Source: Fennellomyces sp. T-0311 (taxonomy: Eukaryota > Mucoromycota > Mucoromycetes > Mucorales > Lichtheimiaceae). Taken from it: DNA of 64,000 nt. Within the stretch, counting starts at the first letter, position 1, and each line of letters begins with the position of its first letter. Under the pieces are notes generated by a model, which had not been told where the DNA came from, did not search any database, and saw nothing but the letters and a program-made list of their open reading frames with translations. The translations under genes were made by a program, and so were the position numbers. Below are positions 1 through 10,385 of this stretch, piece by piece. Where the stretch lies: NCBI GenBank assembly GCA_025266875.1, contig JALLLT010000015.1:806001-870000 (forward strand). Reading direction: 5' to 3'.

Positions 1-1402
1 GGCGGCTTGGGGTTCAAAAGTTGCCCTTGTCAAAACCGCTCGGGCGCATCTATTTCTCGCCTTCCCAACCCCATTCGTAGCCATCATATTATTATATACC
101 TCGGCTTTCATCGGTCATTTGACCCACCTGAACTATGCAAAGTGGCGGTCGGCCAGGGGGTGGTTGTGCTTCCTTTTATCCCGTCATTGTAATTTTATTA
201 TACGTTCTTTTTTATACTACCTACTAGATGGAGAAAAGCACGGACCTTCTAAAACCATCTGTTCCGCTCCATGGGACAATGTTAATCGAGCTTCAAACAG
301 TAAAACCGATGGTTTTGCGGTCGATCGATGTAAGAAGACTCTAGGGACTCAGAAGCATCGCCTATTGTCGCGTTGTGGTAGAGATCAAATGAACCAGTTC
401 CGCAGTTCCGTTTTCTGGATCTGGCAAGCGCAGTGAGGTTAATCAACTGATGCAACACAACCTTGCCATGCCTCATACCTGTCGCACGAGCTCACAGTGT
501 TAACTTTTGGTTTTACACCGGAACGGGTCCCGATCGCCCCATAAATGTTGCATTGACTATTGAGTCAACCTCAAGTGGCTTTTGGCAATGTACCTCAGTA
601 TTGCTGATACTGATACATTCTGTTGGATCGACTGAAATGAACTCCTTGTGCGCCTCCCTGTGACATTCGTTGCATGTTTCTACGATATGTCTAGATAAAG
701 TCCTCGTGGAGCAACGTCTTGATGATCTTAAGAGATATTACGCGGCATCCGGAAAAAGTTGGCCAACTCCGTCCACGTTATTTTACTATTCTCACAAATC
801 TGTTCCGTTTATACAAAATTGAACATTTTATCCCATCCGAAAATAAAGCCTTCTTCTTCTTTCCTTTCCAAACCAACCTTTGAGCACCATACTTTTCGGG
901 AATCATAACCCTATAACAGAACAATCTACAGTCGAACCCCGTTATTTGCGCACCTGTTATTTGCACACCCCCGCTTTTTGCACAAGATGTTTGAAAAGAC
1001 CGCCGGTGCAAAAAACAGAGTTCAGCTGTATCGATATACGCACCTTTGCTAATTTTGCTATCGTCGTTACAATGACTGAAAATACAAGAAGCACAAAGTA
1101 ATACGCGGTCTGCTGCGCCACTTTTGACAAAGCGGAAGCCTTACGAAAGCAACGACGCCGTGCTCTCGTCGTTGAAGCGAATGTTACTCTTGGCAAATGT
1201 AAGCTACTCCAGCTGCTAGTTTATTTTTTCTTTTACTTTCGCCTCGAGATGTACTGACAACATTATTTTTTTTAATACAGAATATACAGGCGATCGAACC
1301 TTATAAAAAAACCCACAAAAAACGGATGGCGAAGCCCACAAAAAATAGGCAAATCCCCACAAAAAGTTACCGCACCCATGGCAAATACCCTTCCGTTCAA
1401 GA
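1..1402. other. AT-rich intergenic DNA with a transposon-end-like repeat
   Basis: I find no convincing gene here; the open frames are short, have no domain-like content and overlap on both strands. The only structured element is the TIR-like stretch near 929-982, listed separately. The segment just before 1403 has several A/T runs and near-repeats of CCCACAAAAA at about 1310-1365. Confidence 0.5.
929..982 (+). repeat. Pogo/Tigger-like terminal repeat, solo end
   Basis: The stretch begins CAGTCGAACCCCGTTATTTG and continues with a near-duplicated GTTATTTGCRCACC pair, then CCCCGCTTTTTGCAC. Ends of the form CAGT(C/A)GA..CCCGTTA are typical of pogo/Fot1/Tigger DNA transposons. A second copy of the inner part (TTGCACATCCCCGCTTTTTG) lies in the same orientation at 2158-2180. 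I found no matching inverted end, so this is a solo or degenerate terminus, not an intact element. Confidence 0.45.
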
Positions 1403-2530
1403 GTGAGGCTCAATCTTGATGCAGTAATTCAGTTGCACAAAGAACAGGCGAGTGTGACGACTGTGTCTCCAAACATTTCGACAATGAGACAGTCCATTGC
1501 TCTCATTAAAGACATACGTCTTTCAAGCTTACCTGGACTTATCGGTGACTGCAATTACCACGAGCCCGGGGAAGACTTGGTCAAGATGTTGGACTTTGAC
1601 TTCCGCTTTGCTCCCTCGCTGCTTCATGCCGTCGCCAAGCTCCACACTGGAGCGTTGGTCTATTCCGAAAGAGAAGCAGCTATGTTATTGACCTGTGAGG
1701 CTTACAGCCGATCCAAAGCAACTGTTGTACATTCAGAAACCTCGATGAAGTCTATTCCGAAAGACGGAGAGTCCATCTTTGTAGGAATGTGCGAGGAATC
1801 CGATGGTGGTGGTGCGAAACAGAAGTTGAAGATAGGCGGTAAGCACATGAACGTGCTTTCAACAATGTCAGCAATCATCGGGCATGACCTTCTGATCAAC
1901 ATCGGCCCGGAGACAAAAATGGCCGATGCAAACTACACCATTTTCTATCCCGAAGAAAATGTGAAAATGTAAAAAGCGGCAAAGGAGCAAGGCACAAACT
2001 ACACTGTTACGCCTGGCATAAACGCGATTCGCCAGTTGGTTTATGGATTCGGTGATCCGAGTACGCACAAACCGTACCGCGTTTCATTGGAAGATATTGC
2101 GGATCACGAAACAACGATGCTGGCGACAGTTTTAACCCGCTCTTCACTTAAGGAACCTTGCACATCCCCGCTTTTTGCACTTTGCACACCAAAATTCAGG
2201 ATGTGCATTTTTTTTAACTTGCACAGCGGGAACTATGGTGTATCTGACACAGCAGCACCCAAAATTGCTCCACGATTCTTAAGCACCATTGCCGTCGCCT
2301 ACCTATTCAACAAGTGCACAGTTCAAAAAGAGCAATTCGAAGAAGTGATCCAATTTTTCAGCGCCAACAAAACACAGGTAAAATGGTCGTACACTGCAAT
2401 AAAGCTTCAAGCGCCATCAACAGGGCTAATCATAACTTCCGCAACACAACAGAAATCGCAGCAGTGGCGCGTGTTGTGCACGTTCGTGGACGCACTAGAG
2501 GCTGAATTACAGAAGAGCGAAAAAAATTAA
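1403..2530 (+). pseudogene. Interrupted ORF, weak TAF13/Spt3-like histone-fold motif
   Basis: Two open stretches (1403-1969 and 1973-2530) are in the same frame and separated by a single TAA at 1970-1972. Together they would encode about 375 residues. Just after the stop, residues read as IRQLVYGFGDP followed by a SLEDI stretch. This recalls the YGFGD...LEDI core of TAF13/Spt3-type histone folds, but the similarity is short and I could not test it. The frame then runs through a direct copy of the transposon-like repeat found at 960-982, so the C-terminal part is probably not native. Best read as a relic gene or element-encoded ORF. A wholly non-coding origin cannot be excluded. Confidence 0.35.
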
Positions 2531-3155
2531 TATCTTATCATTTGGAAGAGCTCATGTCACACCTCTCGCAGCAATGATAAACCAAGCATTGTCAGCTGCC
2601 AATAAGCAAATCAAGGCGAATGTTGCGAAGCAACTGACAAGTGTTTATGGCAATAAAAATAAATAGTACTTCTGTCAACTTTTTCCATCTGCAATAAAGC
2701 TTTCACAGTTTCATCACATATTCTCTGCTTAGCTTCACATCGTCTTTCCACCCACTGTCAGCTTAAACCATATCAGGCGTTGCACCGCCTCTCAGCTTAA
2801 GTCATATCAGGCGTTCCACCCACTGTCAGCTTAAAGCATATCACCATAGAAAAATGCTGTTTTCGAATATTTCTTAATATATTTCGAATATTTGAAATGA
2901 AACGAATATTTTTCAAATATATTAATAGAGTTGCGCATATGCTTTAAATCCTTATGGTGCATAATAACTGCTTATTACTAATCCTTATAGTACTATCGTA
3001 TTGCCACAAATACTACTATTGCTAGACACATCACTTACCTCCGTTTATCCCGTCATATCGTGTTTTGAACCCTTCATTCCGACGCCTTCGTATACCTGCG
3101 CTTCTTTACAGTTTTTTCCTTTGAGCGTGGTTTCTTTATCCGCATCCTTTATAAC
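2531..3155. other. Intergenic, tandem repeat and AT-rich palindromic tract
   Basis: No gene seen. It contains a 34-bp tandem repeat (2748-2842) and, at about 2855-2930, an AT-rich stretch with repeated CGAATATTT and ATTTGAAA words that can pair with each other. Confidence 0.5.
2748..2842. repeat. 34-bp tandem repeat, about 2.8 units
   Basis: Units begin at 2748, 2782 and 2816 and share the core CTCAGCTTAA..CATATCAGGCGTT. Units 1 and 3 share CCACCCACTGTCAGCTTAAA exactly; unit 2 differs by several substitutions. The third unit breaks off after CATATCA. It lies just outside the left AT-hook gene copy. Confidence 0.8.
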
Positions 3156-3999
3156 TTACTTAGGCGGTCTACCACGGCGTTTTTTGGGGGGTGAGGTGCT
3201 CGTTGTTTGTGTTCTTAGGAACTTGAGACTTCTTTGGTCTTCCCGTTAATTTCTTACCTCCACCCAAACCTGTGCCATCGTTCACTTCAATCGCCCCAAT
3301 ATCTCGACCAGAATTTTGCACCTCAGCGGTGGAAGCCGACTTCGCTGAAGTGAGATAAACACCAGTCCACGCGTCGTAAAAAGATAATATATGTCAACAC
3401 TTTGGAATGACTTACGCTTATGGACTACCCCTGTACTGCTGCTTGCTTCAGATAGTGTGGCTCGCTGCTGTGGTATACTCTTGGCAGCTGACTTTTGCTT
3501 GTTACCCTTGACCGGCGACACCTGTTGTATACCTTTGCCTGTTTTCTGTCGTCGATCTCTCGAAACTGTAGCCTTCCTGTGATTTTTTGGCGGTTCTTGT
3601 GTATCAGATTCAGGTTCACTCTCGTCGCTTTCACTGGAGAGTACAGCGTCCAAGGTAGATAGCTTTTCAAGGTTGCCCCCAACTAACTCCGGAAGATTAT
3701 CATCAGTAAGTAAATCATCTACTTCAAGCAGACCACGGGTTCGCAAAGTTCGCACATCTCCGTGCAGACGCACACTATCATCACTGCTGGGGTCGCCGTT
3801 CAGAAATTTCGCTTGGCTCATCGTCTTCACCATCACTTGACATCTCCTCAGAAGCATAGCTTGGTGAACCCGACGGTGGGTTTGCGTACGTGTCACTGGA
3901 GGTATAATATTGTTTTTCAATCAAAAAATACCATGAAAGTGGACAGACGATACCTTCCAGCGGGGGTAGCTCTGGTGTTGAAAGGAGCTTCGGTGGCAC
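3156..3999 (-). CDS. AT-hook DNA-binding protein, probably frameshifted
   Basis: The start is an ATG at 3999 (MPPKLLSTPELPPLE), then a probable intron at about 3901-3958. The second exon can be read in two frames: an acidic one rich in S, D and E that stops at about 3781, and a +1 frame that continues with acidic SSESDESEPESD and basic KGNKQKSAAKS segments. A canonical intron (3345-3415, GTAAGT...TTCAG) joins this to an exon carrying an AT-hook core, TGRPKKS. That frame ends at 3169, but one base over the sequence reads KKRRGRPPK and stops at 3156, a second strong AT-hook. Needing two frames for two AT-hooks suggests a frameshift in the C/A homopolymer at about 3180-3191. AT-hooks bind the minor groove of AT-rich DNA in chromatin or in transposon proteins. 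A related copy lies at 5454-6136. Confidence 0.5.
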
Positions 4000-4171
4000 C
4001 AGTGATAAAGTTGTATAATAATAATTTGATTGGATAGGGATTTATTCATGCTGTAACCAGATTTTTGGTCTGTTGTCACGCAACGCTCTTGGTTCCAGTT
4101 GGTAAGCATCGCGACGATCAAAAGTTTTGAAATTATAGCGGTGCGTTAGTTCTTTCTTACAAAATTAAAAA

Positions 4172-4710
4172 ATGGTGTCAGCCAATGACAGCAATAAAGA
4201 AGAGATTCGTCGTCAACGCGTCGCAGATTCCCGTGAGCAGAGAACCATCGCTGAACTCGATGACATGACTCTACAGATATTGCGCAAGTACCGGAAAAGG
4301 TCTGTTTGCTATACTAAATATATTTTATATGAATCTCATGCGGTTTGAAAAGACTAGAACCCTCTGGCTACAGCTCACTGCCTGACCTGTGGCAGGACTT
4401 AGTGGTCCTCATTGATGCTTCCATCCAAATTGCACCTGCGCAGGCTATACAACGACTTTTGAGCTTGACCAGTTATTTTTATGAATTCTGTCATGGTTAT
4501 CGAGCCGATACGGAGCAGGATGAGTACAAGGAGTACTTTGGACACTTGGAAAATGCATGGGTCCAACTTTTTCAACACCAACAGATCGGAATGACGGATC
4601 GGATCAGGGCCCTCAATGTGTTACGCGATGGTAATCAACTTGCAGCTGATGAATTTGGTGTTCCAGATGCTTTGAATCGAGCGTTGGAAGTAGGGCTGGT
4701 TCAAGAGTGA
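4172..4710 (+). CDS. Conserved-looking small helical protein, unknown function
   Basis: Two exons, 4172-4299 and 4353-4710, join in frame across a 53-bp intron (GTCTGT...AAAAG) to give 161 residues. The start sits in an A-rich context with no earlier in-frame ATG. The protein is mostly helical in appearance: a charged N-terminus (EEIRRQRVADSREQRT), then amphipathic segments with aromatic pairs (SYFYEFCHGY, EYFGHLENAWVQLF) and a final predicted helix ending GLVQE. There is no signal peptide or membrane segment. I do not recognise the family. It stands out from its decayed neighbours because its frame is intact and the splice phase is correct, so I think it is a functioning gene. Confidence 0.65.
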
Positions 4711-5453
4711 TTAGAATACTATAAATAAATGGAGGCCTGTGTTACGCATAAATCCTGTGGATCCAGATGCCGATATCATATCCTTACCTTAACTGGCACT
4801 ATATCTTTTCTTTTCCAAACCATTAACACCACTACGTATACAAGCTGGCAGATAATTTTATATTATATTTGACAATTTTCTCTCGATATTGCCATACTAT
4901 ACCGTGAATTTGAAGGTCGTTGAGCATTAGTGAATTATAAGACCACTTAAAACTTCTGTTTAAGCGATTGCTCCAGAGACGGTCTTTCCTAATAGCGAAA
5001 AGGTAGATACATATATCTACATATGTACGCATGCTTGAATTTCTACAATCTCGACATGGATAAAAGAAGTTTTGAGTTACAAAAGTATGGATCATTCAAA
5101 AAGATAGTTGATATACAGCTCTCCATAGAGCACGTTTATAAAGTCAAAGGATCGAGCTATGTTACCTCCCTAGTCAAGTCTTTTACAGCAAAAGAAAGCC
5201 CTCTACTAACCCTCTGTTAAAATGCAAAGGGACAACCGTGCTCGTCTTTTCAAATAAGTACAAAAGGCAATGTACTGAGTACTATAGCCTCTTAATGACT
5301 ATCAATTAATATAGGCACCTACTCACCTTTACATGCAGTCGATATAGTTGGAACTACATCAGTCGTTTCACATTTCTGTCAACTTATACATAGGAGTTCT
5401 CGTGTATAAGTTCCAATTTATGATCCAGTGCTATTTCTTTCTTTGAGTTAGGC
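4711..5453. other. Intergenic, nothing recognised
   Basis: AT-rich DNA without domain-like ORFs. A few short open frames exist on both strands (for example 5023-5220) but show no coding character. Confidence 0.5.
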
Positions 5454-6136
5454 ATGTTCGAAGACGCGAATCCCGTTGATGATAACTTGCTGCTTGTTCA
5501 TGACTTTCTACCCTTTGACGATTCAGGCATTCCAGTCGAACACACAGAAGATGAAACGGATGGTGTAATGGATGAAGAATCAAGCGATGGTAGTGAAGGA
5601 TCATTGGGATAAGGCGGGAGTGAATTGTCACTTCAAATAATAGCAGCTTTGGAACTGGATCTGGATTTTCAGTTGTCCAGTGATGAAGAGGAGACCACCC
5701 AGCATGTCTTCTGTCAAACCGAAGGAACTTCACCAAAGGTATCCAAACAAGAATGCCGCTTCCACTAAGCAGAAAAACCAAACCTCGTCCGAAAAAAGAT
5801 AACAACGTGAGTGCAAATCGCATCGAAAAGGTCGCGGAGCGCAAGCAAACCGTGCAACTGGGAAAAGACAAACAACCGACTGGTAAGCATTTCGACGAAA
5901 ATCAACAGAACCAATCGCCGATTGACAACCCAGAAAAAGCAAAAAGCACGTACCGCACGAAACCATAGGCTTTTCGAAGCACTACTGCGTCGAAAATTGC
6001 GCCTACAGACGCGCCATTGACCTTAACATATGCGAAGGCGAAAAGGCGCGGACAGCTAGCTAAGGAAACGGATGGCAACAACATGGTTGTGGTGAAAAAG
6101 CCGCGCGGACGACCGCTAAAGAACAAGGAAGCCTAA
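5454..6136 (+). pseudogene. Decayed AT-hook protein gene, paralogue of 3156-3999
   Basis: An ATG at 5454 opens a 52-codon acidic ORF (ending SSDGSEGSLG, stop 5610-5612). Coding-like sequence continues in other frames: an acidic LSSDEEETTQ segment, a Lys/Gln-rich segment (NAASTKQKNQTSSEKR), then a frame from 5753 that stops at 5966-5968. The same frame resumes and ends with basic KAKRRGQLAK and an AT-hook KKPRGRPLKNKEA before the stop at 6134-6136. The order acidic N-terminus, SSDE-rich middle, basic Lys/Gln region and C-terminal AT-hook matches the minus-strand copy 2 kb away. At least three frame breaks or stops lie between start and end, so this is most likely a pseudogene, unless unusual introns remove them. 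Confidence 0.55.
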
Positions 6137-7701
6137 TATGTCATCCTGCAACAAACGAATCTTCAGCAGTATAATTAGCAGAATACTTGATATAGCAAGA
6201 TAAAAACACATTCTTATCAGATTAAAAATTTAGTTTTGTTATGCAGAAAACGATAAGACGGCGGTGTTATATGTAAAAAGCAGTAAAACCATAGTAATCC
6301 TATGCGCGTCAAAATATTCAAATACGTAAGAATATTGAAACTATATTTAAAGACGTGGCAATTTAGATATTCAAAAATATGAATACTTGTTAATGATATC
6401 CTGAATATATTTTTCCTAAGGTGGTGAACTGAGGAGCGTCACTTATCGTCCTAGACAACCTTTCCACAAGATGATGGGCTGGTCGTTTGGATCACAAAAA
6501 TATTTTGTACGTGGGCTTAAAGTTCTTCTGACCCGTTTTCTCGAGCCTCATTTCATTGGACTCTGGGTCTTCCTCATATAGTTGGTAGTATCCTCAATTT
6601 CAATCGGACTCGCAGCCCATCTCTGTGAGTACCTTTGCCTTATGCCCCCCTGTAGTTTTAATAATAAGCATTTTCTCTTAAGAAATAGGAGGCCGGTAAA
6701 ACAATGCAAGAACAAAGTATATACCCAACAAAACAATGAGGCAAACATTGATTTATTGATAGCACTCAATTGTATTGTAATGAATTCTTTTCTTTACCCC
6801 AATATCTATGAATAGTAATTAGCCAAGAAAAAACAACATTCGCTACTAACTCATTCCGATGAAAACTTCGATAGATATTGCTGGTTGTTTAGCTACATAA
6901 TTCAAAGGAGGCTCGTTTTTTTTTTCTACAGTTTCTACGATATAGAAGACGCTAATAAGCAGCCGTTTAACAACTTTTAATTATGCTACATTTAATGGAT
7001 AAAGTCTGGCCAGGTAGCTGTTTAGCAACTGGCTTTACTCCTGTTTAACGATCTGGGACGTTTGCTATCAACATAAAGTTTATTGTATCCGAAATCAAAA
7101 CATGTAAGTATCCCAGAAAACAAACACGTAATCTGAATAGATGGAAAGTGCAAGTCGCACGTGTATGCTAAAGGTGTATGTATTACCCGCCAAGAACTCG
7201 GTCGGACATATTGATTAAGCCAGCCAAGCGAATTGTCGCACGGTATTTCAACTAGTTCATTGAGATTTTTTGGTAACGTGCTATCAGGTGCTACGCCAAA
7301 AACACACATGGCAGGAAGCAAACACCTGGTACACCATTGAAGTTTCTTTATTTAGCTTATGTACACTACGCGTCAATCAAGTAACTGCTAAACAAAAAAG
7401 CATTGGCTTTGTAACGATCACTTTACTGTTTCGCGTAAAAGTAAAAGCTTTTTTTTTTCGTGCGGCGACGTATTGTGTCAACGGCCAACTCATGAGAGAA
7501 GAAAAGAATATTAAAAGTTCTGGTTCTATGGAGACTTCAAAGGCAGACTATAGGTAATAATAGATGGAAATAACGCTTTCATTCTTCTTGTGTGACAAAG
7601 CCACGGCTGCCAGGTGCATGCATCTTCTTTTTCTTCGGCTGTTTAACCGCCTTGCTGTCTTTTTTTTTCTTTTCCACTTTATGTAAACTGCATCTTTTGT
7701 C
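6137..7701. other. Intergenic, AT-rich, nothing recognised
   Basis: No supported gene. 6300-6430 is especially AT-rich with repeated AATATTCAAATA-type words. The last 300 bases form the upstream region of the secreted-protein gene. Confidence 0.5.
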
Positions 7702-8428
7702 ATGAAAACAGCTTGGATCGCCGCAGTATCGTTATTTTTCGCATACACCGCTAGCGCTGCCAACGATTGCAAAGGTAATGGCAAGCATGAGCAACATCTG
7801 ATTGTGTCGTCAAGAAAAAAAAACTGAACGGGTGGCGTTTCAGGTATCGACGTTTTGTACCCGAAAGAAGGAACTTCATTCAGTAAAGAGGAACAGCAGA
7901 CAATCTATCTCATTCTAGGTAACGAAGAATATGAAAGGCGTTGTGTCACTGATCTACTGCTATTTGCTAAACGAAGCGAGCTGCAGGCAACAAGGTGCAT
8001 AATGCAAAACTAAAGGAAATCACGGTACCTCGAGGATCGAACGATGGACCGGCGAAAAAGATGGAAACCAACGGCATCGAGAACCTCAGTAAGGTTGCCG
8101 TCTTTCAGCTAGACATGAATCAACTGGACGGCGCATTGCCTGACAATTTCAGCTTCCGGTATGTTACGGCAAAATCCTTTTTTGGGATGGTTGAAGATCG
8201 TTAGGTGGAAAGGGCGGTTCCTGAATCTTTTTTTATCCTTCAGAAATAAGGGGGGGCGGCAGAGGGAGAGAGGGTTTTTTAGTTGAATGGGGCCCCGACT
8301 TACAAACACCGGGAAGAGAAAAAAAAAGCTACACAACACTAATGATCCGTCTGTTCTGTAGCATCGAGGTCGACCAGGATGGACAGGAATGCACTTATGA
8401 ATCTCCCTCGTTCGAGGTGACAAACTAA
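7702..8428 (+). CDS. Small secreted protein, Kre9/KNH-like Ig fold
   Basis: Four exons (7702-7774, 7844-7918, 7987-8158, 8362-8428) give 128 residues with all phases closing. Residues 1-19 are a clear signal peptide (MKTAWIAAVSLFFAYTASA). The mature part starts NDCKGIDVLYPKEGTSFSK and ends with a C-T-Y-E-S-P-S-F-E-V strand. This order (a P-x-x-G-x turn after a first strand, a central strand, and a final SP.F.V strand) is what I expect of the Kre9/KNH-type N-terminal domain (PF10342) of fungal wall and secreted proteins; assignment is by pattern only. Two cysteines, near the start and end of the mature protein, could form one disulfide. The third intron is long (203 bp) for this window. The next gene downstream encodes a larger relative, so the two are probably a diverged tandem pair. 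Confidence 0.75.
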
Positions 8429-8637
8429 AAGACTAAGAATAAAATGAAAATCTGGACTATGCTACATCTGTCGGTTCATTAACGAGGTGCTCCCGTCGTC
8501 TGTTAGCTTGTGTTACATTGCAAGTCGACAAACCTGAGTGCTATTTTTTTATTTCATTTTTTTCTTCTTCCTTTCCTCTATTCCTCGTTTCTCTTCTTCC
8601 TGTCCTTCCTTTTTCACTCAACCGCCCGCGTTCCATA

Positions 8638-9832
8638 ATGAAATTCTCTCTTGCTGCGACGTCTGCTCTTTTGTTGACCGCTCTCGCTGGCTTCACCCAG
8701 GCTGATGAGTACGCCGAGGCCATTGCGAAATGGTGTAGTGGTAAGATCGCAATCAACTCATCTTTTGTTGTCATTATTACTAAAGTTTAGTATGTTGCTA
8801 GGTTTGGATGTTATTAACCCCAACAACGACACTGTTGCCACCGTTGGCGGTCCAACCAAGATTACTGTCAGTAAGTATAATTGATCACCTTTTCCTGTTT
8901 TCTTTTCCTTTTTTTACTAATTACTACTTATAGCTCGTGTCCCCGATGACAAGCAAAAGACGGTTACTGGTTTAGATGTAAGTGAACATAAATGTTTACG
9001 CTCGTTTTTGATCATGTGGACCAACAATCAATGATTTTTTTGACAGTTGTACTCTGTCTCCAGCACTGGCGAAGCGAAATACATCCAGAACGTGTGGCAA
9101 GGTAACTTTACCTTGAACAAGCGTGCCAGTATTACGGATGAGATCCCAGACGATGTTCAGCCTGGTCTTTACTACTACCGGTAAATTTGCAGTTTCCATA
9201 TACGGACAAGCCGAAAGAGTGAAAACGAAACTCAACGTTTGTAATTATTTATATAGCGCTTGGATCACCAACTTGATGAACGGTGGCATGCACGGTCCCG
9301 ACTGTATCGAGACATCCCACACCTTCCGAGTGACTTCGGGTGTCCACAAAAACTCGGACGGCATTTTGTATTATACCGAATCGCTTGACGATATTCAGTT
9401 CTACCATCCCGACTACTTCCGCGGTTGCTTCGGCCTTACTGTTGACACTCCCAAGAAAGATTCAACCGTCAAAGTCGGCTCGCACGTTCCCATCACTGTC
9501 TCCCGTGACAAGACTTCGCAAACCGCTTACGTCACTAGCATTGACCTCTACAAGTCGACAAAGGAGAAGGAGGCCGTCTTTGTTGAGAACGCTTGGGAGG
9601 GCAAGGAACTCTTCACTGACAAGTTTATCCTCAAGGATCACTTCAACCCCGCAAAGAAGGAAGATATTGATGAGAATGCTACTTACTACTACACGTAAGT
9701 TGATTTCATTGTTGTCTAAAGGATACCAAAAAAAACTAATTTTTTTCTTCATATAGATTGACCGTGACCAGCAAGAAGTCCGCAACTGAAGACTGCACCT
9801 TCCACTCTGAAGGCTTCAAGATCAAGGCCTAA
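8638..9832 (+). CDS. Secreted protein with two Kre9/KNH-like Ig domains
   Basis: Six exons (8638-8740, 8802-8870, 8934-8977, 9047-9180, 9257-9694, 9757-9832) give 287 residues. The signal peptide is MKFSLAATSALLLTALAGFTQA. Two similar halves follow. Half one begins LDVINPNNDTVATVGG and ends SHTFRVTSG. Half two begins GLTVDTPKKDSTVKVGS and ends FHSEGFKIKA. Each starts with a PxxxxTVxVG strand-turn and ends with a short F-x-V/I strand, as in secreted fungal Ig-like folds. The gene has a long CT-rich stretch immediately 5' of the ATG (8545-8630), a common feature of strongly expressed fungal promoters. No GPI-anchor signal is visible, so it is probably a soluble or wall-bound extracellular protein. 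The exact role is unknown. Confidence 0.8.
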
Positions 9833-10385
9833 TAAAGCAGAGAAGAACGCGCTCTTAACCCATTACTTCCTTATACCAACAAAATAAGCTCGTCTGCAAA
9901 ACCAACTAAACACACCTCTTGTAGTTTTTTTTTTTCTTTTTCTCTCCTCCACCTCGCTTGTGTATTCGTAAATGCAATCTCTGTCATTAAAGAAAGAAAA
10001 AAAAATACTGCTTTTTTTTCTTTAAAACAGGTCTTCTATAAATATCCATTGGGAGTCGAGCCAATTAATTTAGACTCGTGGAATCTTTTCCAAAAACAAA
10101 ACCTGTCAATGGCTTGTATGCCTAGCCACATTTTCTTGTGGGAACAACTACTCTCTATGACAGGAAGTGACACCATCTCCCTTCAGTATCTAATGATATG
10201 CCCATGGATCAGCTGCTAATATGATACGCGCGGCACTTTTGCACATTTCAAATTCGGCGTAACCCAAACTGGACTCGTAAACATTACGAAATGTTATTTC
10301 ATAGTGATGATACATTCCGTCATTGTAAAAGAAAATTCCCGTTAAAAACGGCCTTTGATTGTCTTTTTTTTTCTTTGTCAAAAAA
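9833..10385. other. Intergenic, 3'UTR and promoter region
   Basis: Contains the presumed 3' UTR of the secreted-protein gene, with T- and A-runs near 9925-10020, and the upstream region of the flavoprotein gene. A minus-strand open frame at 10190-10381 shows no coding features. Confidence 0.5.
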
